A DNA stretch of 64,000 nucleotides, taken from contig NZ_VDGH01000009.1 in NCBI RefSeq assembly GCF_006861795.1, positions 62,001-126,000 on the forward strand, read 5' to 3'. How positions within the stretch are numbered: position 1 is the stretch's first letter; every line of letters starts with the position of its first letter. Below the pieces are notes generated by a model. It was not told where the DNA came from, did no database searches, and saw only the letters and a list, made by a program, of their open reading frames with translations. The translations under genes were made by a program, and so were the position numbers. Origin of the DNA: Psychrobacillus lasiicapitis (GTDB lineage: Bacteria; Bacillota; Bacilli; Bacillales_A; Planococcaceae). Positions 46,044 through 54,598 of this stretch are shown here, one piece after another.

Positions 46044-46062
46044 TTCAAACATATTGTTTGAA
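46044..46062. promoter_or_regulatory. Palindromic operator candidate upstream of pucG
   Basis: TTCAAACA-TAT-TGTTTGAA, 8-bp perfect inverted repeat, 64 bp before the pucG ATG in the otherwise empty 329-bp gap. Confidence 0.5.
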
Positions 46063-46125
46063 TGAACTTTCTTTAATAATTATTCATTTGATATAAAAAT
46101 ACATTCACAATAGGAGTTAAGATAT

Positions 46126-47403
46126 ATGGTAAAGTACACAGATCTAAATGTACCACTTAGGACTATAATGACACCTGGACCAGTAGAGGTTGATCCAAGA
46201 GTATTGAGGGCGATGACTACCCCGATCTTGGGACAATTTGATCCTGCATTTACAAATATCATGAATGAAACAATGGAAATGCTCCGGGCTGTGTTTCAAA
46301 CAGACAATCAATGGGCTTTCCCAGTTGATGGCACTTCCAGAGCAGGTCTGGAAGCTGTCTTGTGTAGTATGATTGAACCTGGCGATAAGGTTTTGGTTCC
46401 AATATACGGACGATTTGGTTATTTGTTAACTGAAATCTGCCAGCGCTATGGAGCAGAGGTTACGACAATGGAAGTTCCTTGGGGTGAGGTTTTTGATCCT
46501 GAAGTAGTCATCAAAAAAATTCACGAAGTCTCTCCAAAGATTGTTGCCATTGTTCATGCTGAAACTTCCACTAGCTGCATGCAGCCATTAAAGGAAATCG
46601 GTGAGGCTTGCAGAAATGCAGATGTTCTGTTAGTTGTTGATGCCGTAGCATCTTTAGGTGGAGTTGACCTAAAAGTGGACGAACTCAAACTTGATGCAGT
46701 TATTGGCGGTACACAAAAATGTTTATCTGTTCCATCTGGATTAGCCCCGGTTACTTATAACAAACGGGTTGAAGAAGTGATCAATAAAAGAAAGAGTATT
46801 GAGTTAGGCTTAAAAACATCTCAGAGCGAGTTTTCGAATAATCGAATTATGAGTAATTATTTTGATTTAGCACAGCTTCAGGATTATTGGAGTCCTGTCC
46901 GTCTTAACCATCACACGGAAGCGACAAGTATGCAATATGCTTTACGAGAAGGGCTTCGTATTATTCTGGAAGAAGGACTTGAAAACCGATTTGCTCGTCA
47001 TAAGTTAAATGAACAAGCGTTAGTTGCGGGTATTAAAGCGATGGGATTAGATATATTTGGTGATGAAAAGCACAAACTGCCTGTTGTTACTGCAATTGAA
47101 ATACCAGTAGGGATTGATGGCGAAGAGGTACGTGCTATGATGTTAGAAGATTTTGAAGTGGAAATTGCCAGTTCTTTTGGTCCTCTTCACGGTAAGATTT
47201 GGAGAATAGGAGCGATGGGATATAGTTCTCGTAAGAAAAATATTCTTCATGTTCTTTCAGCCTTAGAAGGGACGCTTATACGTAAAGGCTTTAATGTGAA
47301 TAGAGGCGAAAGTTTACAAGCTGCATTAAACGTATATGATGAATACAAAAAGACAGGCTTTGAAACTGTAGAAGCAGATAAAATAATCATTCCAAGCATG
47401 TAA
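46126..47403 (+). CDS. pucG: (S)-ureidoglycine-glyoxylate aminotransferase
   Basis: 425 residues, class V PLP aminotransferase. The N-terminus PLRTIMTPGPVEVDPRVLRA, GTSRAGLEAVL and the PLP lysine K198 in GGTQKCLSVPSGLAP match B. subtilis PucG, as does the C-terminal EIASSFGPLHGKIWRIGAMG. It converts ureidoglycine and glyoxylate to oxalurate and glycine, or acts as an alanine-glyoxylate aminotransferase. It precedes the allantoinase cluster but is a separate unit with its own upstream palindrome and terminator. A phosphonate transaminase (PhnW) was considered because of the phospho-operon, but the PucG-specific blocks decide against it. Confidence 0.9.
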   Translation: MVKYTDLNVPLRTIMTPGPVEVDPRVLRAMTTPILGQFDPAFTNIMNETMEMLRAVFQTDNQWAFPVDGTSRAGLEAVLCSMIEPGDKVLVPIYGRFGYLLTEICQRYGAEVTTMEVPWGEVFDPEVVIKKIHEVSPKIVAIVHAETSTSCMQPLKEIGEACRNADVLLVVDAVASLGGVDLKVDELKLDAVIGGTQKCLSVPSGLAPVTYNKRVEEVINKRKSIELGLKTSQSEFSNNRIMSNYFDLAQLQDYWSPVRLNHHTEATSMQYALREGLRIILEEGLENRFARHKLNEQALVAGIKAMGLDIFGDEKHKLPVVTAIEIPVGIDGEEVRAMMLEDFEVEIASSFGPLHGKIWRIGAMGYSSRKKNILHVLSALEGTLIRKGFNVNRGESLQAALNVYDEYKKTGFETVEADKIIIPSM

Positions 47404-47450
47404 TTAGCTGGATTTTATAAATAGGGTATTTACAAAGGATTAGTAAAGAT

Positions 47451-47488
47451 ATAACCACTTCTCCATATTAGAGAGGTGGTTATTTTTT
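47451..47488 (+). terminator. Terminator of pucG
   Basis: ATAACCACTTCTC/GAGAGGTGGTTAT, then T6. Confidence 0.85.
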
Positions 47489-47515
47489 ATGCTTTCGAAA
47501 TTTGTGAACAACGAA

Positions 47516-47552
47516 AGAGGATGCTCCGCTCTAATTGAGTGGAGCATCCTCT
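47516..47552. terminator. Hairpin at the 3' side of the esterase gene
   Basis: AGAGGATGCTCC/GGAGCATCCTCT, 12 bp perfect. Works as terminator for the minus-strand gene ending at 47564. Confidence 0.7.
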
Positions 47553-47563
47553 CTGATTTTGGG

Positions 47564-48430
47564 TCAATTGTCTTTTTGAAGATGCTTTTTGAGAAACTGA
47601 ATAACATCATCAAAAGCATTTTGTACAGTCCCATTTTGCCAATCATCATCAAATACATGTTTGCCGTTTGGAATAGTGATCAATTGGTTTTCTACTCCCG
47701 CTTTCGTTAATGCTTCCGACATGGATACCGATTGTTCGTATGGAACGTCTTCATCTATTGTTCCGTGTAATAAAAGGGTTGGTGGATAATCCGAATCTAA
47801 AGTATATAATGGACAAAATGATCGAAGCTCATTTATGTCCATGTCGCTTATTTTTTTAATCCAATCGCCGTTTTGTCTTGCATACATATAGATAGCATAA
47901 CGTTTTTGGATCGGTCCAACGGTAATCACTTCATTGGATACGAGCATGTCGGCAAGTTCTTTCGGTACAGCTGTCATTTTTTGATAATGAGGGCTAGGTT
48001 TTAGAGCCCAATCTGCAGTAATATCACCGTAACCATAGAACGAGACAATTGCTTGTGGTTTTATATCAAACGTTCCAGATAAAAGGGCAAGATAGCCACC
48101 TGCTGAACCGCCAATCACCGCAATTTTTTCTGGGTTATAGTCAAACTGTTTTGTCCCTTCATTTTTTAGCCAGGAAAGTGCATCTGCAATATCTGTTGCT
48201 ATATCAGGAACTTTTGTTTCAGGTGCAAGACGATAATCGATCGAAAATACATTAAATCCTGCCTGCAAATAAAATTCAACTTGTTCTTCTTTCATATCTT
48301 CTTTGGATCCCCAAAATAGACCACCACCATGAATATAAACAATGATAGGTGCAAACTGTATAGAAGCGGGATAAAAATCTGCTTTTATTTCAAATTGTTC
48401 TTCTTTTTTATAAACGACAGTTGTTTTCAT
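47564..48430 (-). CDS. Alpha/beta hydrolase (esterase/lipase, HSL-like)
   Basis: 288 residues from the ATG at 48430; an upstream GTG at 48445 would add five residues with the ribosome site too close. Oxyanion-hole motif HGGGLFWGS, nucleophile elbow GGSAGGYLA, acid in DSDYPPTLLLHGTIDEDVP and histidine in NGKHVFDDDW give a full catalytic triad. No signal peptide, so cytoplasmic. Members hydrolyse short-chain esters or lactones. It is monocistronic on the opposite strand between pucG and the allantoinases, and a link to purine use is not shown. Confidence 0.82.
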   Translation of the reverse strand: MKTTVVYKKEEQFEIKADFYPASIQFAPIIVYIHGGGLFWGSKEDMKEEQVEFYLQAGFNVFSIDYRLAPETKVPDIATDIADALSWLKNEGTKQFDYNPEKIAVIGGSAGGYLALLSGTFDIKPQAIVSFYGYGDITADWALKPSPHYQKMTAVPKELADMLVSNEVITVGPIQKRYAIYMYARQNGDWIKKISDMDINELRSFCPLYTLDSDYPPTLLLHGTIDEDVPYEQSVSMSEALTKAGVENQLITIPNGKHVFDDDWQNGTVQNAFDDVIQFLKKHLQKDN

Positions 48431-48636
48431 TGTAGTAACACACACTTTCTATAGAATAGTTTTTGTTAGTCAATTTAATGATTCAATATGAAATTATATC
48501 ATAAAAGTAAATTATCCTCGTTGAAAAACGCTTGCTAGATGCTTCCCCATCTATAAAAAGAGTGTATTAGGGAATAACTAATTGTTAGGAAATGATCGTT
48601 CACATATTGCGAAATTTTAAAGAGGTGTTTTTTAGA

Positions 48637-48918
48637 ATGGCCAAAATTTTAGTTGCAGGAGAAATTCCGCAAAAGGGATTGGACTTACTAGTAGAAAAGC
48701 ATGAGGTAGAGGTGCACCCGAGTGAAACGTTAATTTCTGAACATATTTATGATAAAGATGCCCTCTTAAGTTTATTATCAACACCTATTACAAAAGATAT
48801 TATCGATTTAGCTCCAAACTTAAAAATTATCGCAAATTATGGTTTGGGCTTAATGATGTGGATTTTATTAAATAACGAGGATTCCCCGTTATGTAGTAAA
48901 CGGAATTATTTAAAATAG
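48637..48918 (+). pseudogene. Truncated D-isomer-specific 2-hydroxyacid dehydrogenase
   Basis: The start (ATG at 48637, AGAGGTG at 48621-48627) encodes a normal N-terminus (MAKILVAGEIPQKGLDLL, then LAPNLKIIANYGLG), but the frame then shifts. The +2 frame reads LNDVDFIK and RGFPVM, as expected for the family, before stops. The NAD-binding and catalytic parts are absent. Originally perhaps a glyoxylate or hydroxypyruvate reductase, which would fit the glyoxylate-producing purine pathway. Confidence 0.75.
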
Positions 48919-48948
48919 ATCCAAACATCGGGAGAAACAAATTTAGTT

Positions 48949-48960
48949 TATGTCCAATTA
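48949..48960 (-). promoter_or_regulatory. AATTGG-type motif upstream of the first allantoinase
   Basis: Minus strand TAATTGGACATA, one base different in the AATTGGTCATA core from the two sites upstream of the NCS2 permease. 41 bp before the allB ATG. Confidence 0.4.
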
Positions 48961-49000
48961 AAATAGATGATGAAATGTCCTAATCGAGGGAGGAACTGTA

Positions 49001-50359
49001 ATGACGTATGATCTAATTATTAAAAATGGCAATGTTGTTTTTCGAGATGGTGTCCGCCAAGTGGATATCGGAGTGAAGAATGAAAAAATTTCTTGTATAG
49101 CTGAAGAAATTACAGATGAAACAAAAGAAGTTATTGATGCGAGTGGGCAATATGTGATGCCTGGTATGGTCGACACGCACGTTCATATTAGTGAACCTGG
49201 TCGAACTGAGTGGGAAGGATTTGAAACAGGATCAAAAGCGATGGCTGCTGGAGGTACGACGAGCTATGTAGAAATGCCACTAAATGCATTACCGGCAACT
49301 ATTAATAAAGAAGCGCTCGATCTTAAACTGGATGCTGCGCTCGATCAGAACTATGTTGACTATGGCTTCTACGGCGGACTTGTACCCGAAAATCTAGATA
49401 AGCTAGAAGAATTAGCAGATGCAGGTGTTCTGGCGTTTAAATGCTTCCTTTCCGATATTACAAGTGATATTCCTGGGGATTTTACGAATGTCGATGATTA
49501 TACGATGTACAAGGGAATGCAAAAAATAGCAGAATTAGGTGGGATTCTATGTATCCATGCTGAAAACCCATCAGTTACATCTAAGCTTACGGCAGAAATG
49601 ATTAGAGAAGGGCGAACCTCTGCAGCCGAATATGTTGATTCACGACCAATTTTCACGGAAGTGGATGCGGTTCAGCGTGCCGTTTTGTTTGCAAAAGAAA
49701 CAGGATGTAAATTACACTTAGTACACATTAGTACATCAGAAGCTGTTCAAGTAATATTAAGAGCGCGTTCGGAAGGGTTAGATGTAACGCTGGAATCTTG
49801 CCCTCATTATTTTGCTATGACTGCTGAACAAGTAGCGGAAATTGGTTCAGAAGCAAAATGCCAGCCGCCGATCCGAAAGGCAAAAGACCAAGCGAAGTTA
49901 TGGGACGAGTTATTGAATGGTAACATTGACTGGATAACCTCTGACCATTCACCGTGTACGGAAGATTTAAAGCAAGGGAACATTTTTGAAGCATGGGGCG
50001 GTATTAGTGGCGTTCAAAATAATGTGGATTTAATGTTTGATTTAGCTGTAAAACAACGTGGTTTAGCAATAGAAAAGTTTGTCGATTTGATCGCATTTAA
50101 CCCTGCCAAACGTTTTAATTTGCCCTATAAAGGGGAAATAGCTATTTATAAAGACGCAGACATTATTTTATTAGATCCCAATCAATCCTATGTTGTGAAA
50201 AGAGAAGAACTATATTACAAAAACAAACACAGTGCCTATGTGGGCAGAAAAATTAACTGTCGTATAACAAAAACGATTGTTCGCGGAAATGTTGTTTTCG
50301 ATTTACAAAAAGGAATAGTAGGGGAACCAATCGGAAAATTATTGTCTGCTGTAAAGTAA
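49001..50359 (+). CDS. allB: Allantoinase, AllB type (copy 1)
   Basis: 452 residues, amidohydrolase family. Metal ligands: HxH in VDTHVHISEPGRTEWEG, carboxylated lysine in LAFKCFLSD, histidines in CIHAEN and LVHIS, and aspartate in TSDHSP. The blocks EMPLNALPAT and ESCPHYF match bacterial AllB. It opens the hydantoin ring of allantoin to allantoate. GAGGGAGG precedes the ATG. It is followed 38 bp later by a second, different allantoinase. A close paralogue is at 57818-59173. Confidence 0.88.
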   Translation: MTYDLIIKNGNVVFRDGVRQVDIGVKNEKISCIAEEITDETKEVIDASGQYVMPGMVDTHVHISEPGRTEWEGFETGSKAMAAGGTTSYVEMPLNALPATINKEALDLKLDAALDQNYVDYGFYGGLVPENLDKLEELADAGVLAFKCFLSDITSDIPGDFTNVDDYTMYKGMQKIAELGGILCIHAENPSVTSKLTAEMIREGRTSAAEYVDSRPIFTEVDAVQRAVLFAKETGCKLHLVHISTSEAVQVILRARSEGLDVTLESCPHYFAMTAEQVAEIGSEAKCQPPIRKAKDQAKLWDELLNGNIDWITSDHSPCTEDLKQGNIFEAWGGISGVQNNVDLMFDLAVKQRGLAIEKFVDLIAFNPAKRFNLPYKGEIAIYKDADIILLDPNQSYVVKREELYYKNKHSAYVGRKINCRITKTIVRGNVVFDLQKGIVGEPIGKLLSAVK

Positions 50360-50397
50360 AATTGTCTTTTGGACTTTTAATAAAGGGAGCGATAATC

Positions 50398-51729
50398 ATG
50401 GCAAATTACGATTTAATCATAAGAAACGGGCATATTGTCACCTCGGAGTCAGTTGCCAAAGGGGATATTGCGATTAAGGACGGCAAGATTGCCGAAGTAG
50501 CGATAAATGAAGAAATTAGTGCAAAGGGTGCCAATGAAATAAACGCAGAAGGTCTTCATGTATTCCCGGGTCTTATAGATTCTCATGTACATTTCAATGA
50601 ACCTGGAAGAACGGAATGGGAAGGTGTCGAAACAGGCAGTAAAAGCTTGGCCGTAGGCGGAGTAACGTCCTATTGTGATATGCCTTTAAACAGTACCCCA
50701 CCAACAATTAACAAAGAAAATTTAGAGTTAAAAAGAAAGCTTTCCGAAGAAAAATCGGTTATCAATCCGAATTACTGGGGCGGGCTAGTACCGGAAAATA
50801 TTGATAATTTAAGGGAGCTTTATGACAATGGTGTCGTTGCCTTTAAAGCATTTATGTCGCCAAGTGGTATAAATGATTTCCATCATGCAGACGATGAAAC
50901 GCTCTATAAAGGAATGGAGGAAATCGCCTCTATTGGTTCACTACTTGGTGTTCATGCGGAAAGTACAGTAATTTGTGAACAGCTGGCTACAAAGAAGCTT
51001 CAAGAAGGAAAAACATCTGCACGTGACTTTGTTGAATCAAGACCAATTATTTCAGAGATAGAAGCTGTGCGAAGAATTATTTCTTATGCTGAAGCAACGG
51101 GATGTAAACTCCATATCGTCCATGCAAGTAGCAGAAAAGTAGTTCAAGTTGTCGAAGAAGCAAAACGTAGAGGCGTAGATGTGACAGTAGAAACATGTGG
51201 ACATTATTTATCATTAACTGTGAAAGACTTAGAAGAAAAAGGAGGCTTGGCAAAATGCGCTCCTCCTTTGCGAGATGAAGAGGAGCTAGAGGATTTATGG
51301 GTAGCGGTTGCTAATGGGGAGATTGATGTGATTTCCTCTGACCATTCTCCAGCGCCTGCTTCCATGAAGACAATTACGGATAATTATTTCGAAGGCTGGG
51401 GAGGCATCTCTGGGGCACAATCTACATTTAATATTATGCTGACAGAAGGCTATGCAAAGCGGAACTTACCTTTAGAAAAGATCGTAGAGTTAATGGGAAC
51501 CAATCCTGCGAAAATCTTTGGTCTAACCAATAAAGGTGATATTGCAGTTGGTTATGACGCGGATTTTGCGATTGTTAATCTAGAGGAGAGCTTTAGATTA
51601 GAAAACGAAGATTTGTTCTATCGTCATAAGCATTCGCCATACGTGGGAATGACGTTTAAAGGGAAAGTTAAGAAGACTATTGTAAACGGTGAGGTAGTTT
51701 TTGAAAACGGTAACTTTCCAAAAGTGTAA
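50398..51729 (+). CDS. Allantoinase, second type (copy 1)
   Basis: 443 residues from the ATG at 50398 (AAAGGGAG upstream); the open frame back to 50362 has no ribosome site. Same fold and ligand set as its neighbour (IDSHVHFNEPGRTEWEG, VAFKAFMSPSG, VHAEST, IVHASS, SSDHSPAP), but with DMPLNSTPPTINK, ETCGHYLSL and FYRHKHSPYVG, closer to fungal/plant and Bacillus PucH-type allantoinases. The two products are clearly separate lineages, not recent duplicates of each other. A close paralogue is at 59247-60587. A related cyclic amide (dihydropyrimidine, hydantoin) is a possible alternative substrate. Confidence 0.82.
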   Translation: MANYDLIIRNGHIVTSESVAKGDIAIKDGKIAEVAINEEISAKGANEINAEGLHVFPGLIDSHVHFNEPGRTEWEGVETGSKSLAVGGVTSYCDMPLNSTPPTINKENLELKRKLSEEKSVINPNYWGGLVPENIDNLRELYDNGVVAFKAFMSPSGINDFHHADDETLYKGMEEIASIGSLLGVHAESTVICEQLATKKLQEGKTSARDFVESRPIISEIEAVRRIISYAEATGCKLHIVHASSRKVVQVVEEAKRRGVDVTVETCGHYLSLTVKDLEEKGGLAKCAPPLRDEEELEDLWVAVANGEIDVISSDHSPAPASMKTITDNYFEGWGGISGAQSTFNIMLTEGYAKRNLPLEKIVELMGTNPAKIFGLTNKGDIAVGYDADFAIVNLEESFRLENEDLFYRHKHSPYVGMTFKGKVKKTIVNGEVVFENGNFPKV

Positions 51730-51770
51730 TATAACTTATATAATATAAGAAAAAAGCAATAACGGATTAC

Positions 51771-51803
51771 AAAAGGGCTGAGGCATTTCTCTGCCCTTTT
51801 GTT
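51771..51803 (+). terminator. Terminator of the first allantoinase pair
   Basis: AAAAGGGC..GAG/CTC..GCCCTTTT followed by GTT. Confidence 0.75.
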
Positions 51804-51825
51804 CGAGTAGAAAGGAGGGAGTTAT

Positions 51826-53490
51826 GTGGAATTTCGTGTGAAAGATGTTTTGAATTTATCATCCCTCAAAGAGTCAGTTGTTTTAAGCGGGGAGCAATAT
51901 TTGCATAAAGTTGTAAAAGGTTCTACTATAATGGAAGCTCCAGATATTACTGACTGGTTAAAAGGTGGAGAACTCATATTGACCAGTTTGTACCCAATCC
52001 GTTTTTTTAACGAGCAGGAGCAAAAGCAGTTTATTGCGAAGTTAGCTGAAAAAGAAGTTAGTGCATTAGTGATTAAAAATCATCGATTTGTAAAAGAAAT
52101 TCCCCAGTCCATCATTGATGAAGCGGAAAAGTGTAAACTACCAATCATTCAAATTCCTAAAGAAGTTCCTTATGTAGATGTTCTGTATCCTGTAATGGAA
52201 GAAATTTTGAATACGCAAGTAAAAAAGCTACAGTACTATAAAGAAATCCATGACCAATTTACAGCTTTATCATTGGCAGATGAAAGCCAAGAAAAAATAA
52301 TTGAGACATTAGAGAACTTAATAGGAAATCCTGTTGCCTTATTTGATCGAAATTTCTTTTGCATAGCTACCACACTCCCTGGTTTAACTGATTTCAAAAT
52401 TGTAGAAAAAAATTATTACTTTGACGAAACAGAAAAGATGAAATTTCCACATTACCGTCAAATCGTTAGATATACGGAACAAAAAGAGAAAATTGGACAT
52501 CAAATAGTCGTTCCAATTGAAACGATAAACCATATAAAAACTTATCTATTAATAGGTGAAATGAATAAACCTTTAGAAGAGCTTGATTTTATTGCGATTG
52601 AAAATGCTGCAACCTCCCTTTCGCTAGAACTAGTTAAAAAATTTGCTGTAGCAGAAGTTGATAAACGATTTAAAAATGACTTACTGGAACAACTAATCGA
52701 AGGAAAACTACCTTCTAATATTCTTTATCAAGATGCCAATTTAATTGGTTGGGATATAGAAGGAGCATTTGCAGTTGTTTTATTCAAGATAAGCAAAAAG
52801 AATGAACTGATCTCCTCGAAGCAAGTGAAACGAGGAATTTCCAATGGCAATGAAGAGATATTGCTTCATGAGGCTATTCATCAGTATTTACCAAATATGA
52901 TTATGGGCAGTAAAAGCGGTTTAAAAGTAGTGCTTTGGAAAGTTAATATTGAAGACCCAGAGTGGTTGGTCAAAATTAAAGTAAAAGTAACAAGTATATT
53001 AGATTTGGTAAAAAAGCAAGCTAACGAAATAATTATTCAAGTGGGGATAGGGACGCTATCAGAAAATATAAATAGCATTTCTGAAAGTTACATAAAGGCC
53101 CAGGATGCCTTGGAATTTGGAGAGGTTTTAAATGGTAGGGAATTCGTAACTTCTTATTCTGAACTTGGGGTCTTTAGGATGTTAGGTAAGTTTACTAATT
53201 CTGAAGAGTTAAAGACATTTATACCCCCATCTTTACAAATGTTGCTAAACTATCAACAGGCAAACAAAACAGATTTGCTAACTACATTAAAAGTTTTTTT
53301 ACAATGCAATCAAAATGCAACAAAAGCATCCCAGCTTCTTTTTATCCACCATAAAACAGCTGTCTATCGTATTGAACGCATCAAAGAAATAACGGGGATG
53401 AATTTTGAAGATGCCGAAGAAATGTTGTTAGTTCAAATTGGATTAAAGATTATTGAACTTCTTGAACGAGAAAAGATCCAAAAATATTAA
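51826..53490 (+). CDS. pucR: PucR family transcriptional regulator 1
   Basis: 554 residues, GTG start at 51826 placed by AAAGGAGG (51811-51818). The N-terminal PucR domain (about 1-125) starts RVKDVLNLSSLKESVVLSG with APDITDWLKGGELILTS. The middle is a GAF-like/CdaR region, and the C-terminal PucR-type helix-turn-helix (about 487-545) has FLQCNQNATKASQLLFIHHKTAVYRIERI. Such proteins activate or repress purine catabolism in response to allantoin, allantoate or ureidoglycolate. Its gene is 37 bp from the downstream ridA, probably co-transcribed. Confidence 0.87.
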   Translation: MEFRVKDVLNLSSLKESVVLSGEQYLHKVVKGSTIMEAPDITDWLKGGELILTSLYPIRFFNEQEQKQFIAKLAEKEVSALVIKNHRFVKEIPQSIIDEAEKCKLPIIQIPKEVPYVDVLYPVMEEILNTQVKKLQYYKEIHDQFTALSLADESQEKIIETLENLIGNPVALFDRNFFCIATTLPGLTDFKIVEKNYYFDETEKMKFPHYRQIVRYTEQKEKIGHQIVVPIETINHIKTYLLIGEMNKPLEELDFIAIENAATSLSLELVKKFAVAEVDKRFKNDLLEQLIEGKLPSNILYQDANLIGWDIEGAFAVVLFKISKKNELISSKQVKRGISNGNEEILLHEAIHQYLPNMIMGSKSGLKVVLWKVNIEDPEWLVKIKVKVTSILDLVKKQANEIIIQVGIGTLSENINSISESYIKAQDALEFGEVLNGREFVTSYSELGVFRMLGKFTNSEELKTFIPPSLQMLLNYQQANKTDLLTTLKVFLQCNQNATKASQLLFIHHKTAVYRIERIKEITGMNFEDAEEMLLVQIGLKIIELLEREKIQKY

Positions 53491-53527
53491 GTTTTACCAA
53501 AGAAAAGAGTAGGAGTGTTAGAGAATT

Positions 53528-53908
53528 ATGAGAAAGACATATCGTGCAAAAAATGTAACAGCATCAGGACCATATTCACATGCAGTAGAAGCGGATAATT
53601 TCCTCTTTTTATCTGGCCAGACGGCAATGAATGCGGAGACAGTAGAAAATTTACAAGGAAATATAGCAGAACAAACCAAACAATGCTTCACGAATTTATC
53701 TGAAGTGTTAGAAGCGGCAAATCTGACATTTGATAATGTAGTGAAAGTAAATGTATATCTAACGGATATGAATAATTTTTCCGCTATGAATGAGGTTTAT
53801 AAAACATACTTCCAGGAACCATACCCAGCCAGAACTTGTGTGGCAGTTTTAGCATTACCACTAGGAGCGGAAGTAGAAATTGAAATGGTTGCTAAGAGAA
53901 ACGTATAA
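53528..53908 (+). CDS. RidA family enamine/imine deaminase
   Basis: 126 residues, standard single-domain RidA. SGPYSHAVEADNFLFLSGQ, the arginine in PYPARTCVAV and the glutamate in EVEIEMVA are the substrate-binding features. It likely removes unstable ureidoglycine-type or other imines made in the pathway; RidA homologues are common in pyrimidine and purine catabolic clusters. It follows pucR by 37 bp with AGGAGTG before the ATG. Confidence 0.9.
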   Translation: MRKTYRAKNVTASGPYSHAVEADNFLFLSGQTAMNAETVENLQGNIAEQTKQCFTNLSEVLEAANLTFDNVVKVNVYLTDMNNFSAMNEVYKTYFQEPYPARTCVAVLALPLGAEVEIEMVAKRNV

Positions 53909-53943
53909 TGATTTAAGAGAAAGCGAGCCTAGCTTCCTATCCC

Positions 53944-53974
53944 AAAGCACTGGAAAAAATTCCAGTGCTTTTTC
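53944..53974 (+). terminator. Terminator of pucR-ridA
   Basis: AAAGCACTGGAA/TTCCAGTGCTTT with AAAA loop, then T-run. Confidence 0.92.
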
Positions 53975-54140
53975 TTTACTTAATAACATAAAACACTTAG
54001 ATAGCCACATAATATTTACAACTAATGTGAGAAGTAGTGTTTTGTATGTTAACTGTGGGGTATAAACATACTACGTAGTAAGTTTACCTTTTTATATCTG
54101 CTAGGATTAGAATGAGTCATTAGTTCTAATTATTGTCGGA

Positions 54141-54180
54141 AAATTGTCATTAAACTTTCATAAAAATGTAATTGGTTATA
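54141..54180 (+). promoter_or_regulatory. AATTGG-type motifs upstream of the first NCS1 permease
   Basis: AAATTGTCAT (54141-54150) is the exact reverse complement of ATGACAATTT at 62426-62435, and TAATTGGTTATA (54169-54180) matches AAATTGGTCATA at 10 of 12. They lie ~430 bp from the permease start in a 690-bp gap with no gene. Confidence 0.4.
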
Positions 54181-54379
54181 AAACCCTCAATTTCAATAAT
54201 TATGTTTTATTGTCTATTTAATCATAGAATTTTTTTGTTCATTGTGTACAAATGACTATACAAAGGAGCTACTATATCCATAAATGTTATGCAGTGTATA
54301 TAGTGAGGGTTTGTACATTTTGTTTAATAGACATAAAGACCTCTGGGCTAAAGCTATGTATAATAAATCTTGTTCATCG

Positions 54380-54393
54380 TGAAACCGTTTTCG
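54380..54393. promoter_or_regulatory. Candidate CcpA (cre) site upstream of the first NCS1 permease
   Basis: TGAAACCGTTTTCG fits the TGWAANCGNTNWCA consensus except for the last base. Confidence 0.45.
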
Positions 54394-54598
54394 AGAGGAT
54401 AGTAAAGTTAATCTAATGTGACTCGGAATTATTTTACTAATTAAAGTGAACTGCTTTTTATGGAGAGAAAATTACCATTCCAAATGCAAACACTACGTAT
54501 AGTGTAATAATTATATAGCAACAGGTTAAACTATTATTTATCGTCAAAAATAAACGTAGCTTTAAATACATCAGTCGATAAAAAAAGGAGTATGACAA

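Noticed and set aside
46126-47403. 2-aminoethylphosphonate transaminase (PhnW) completing the phospho-operon
   Set aside because: The sequence follows PucG throughout and the gene lies 33 kb away beside allantoin genes.
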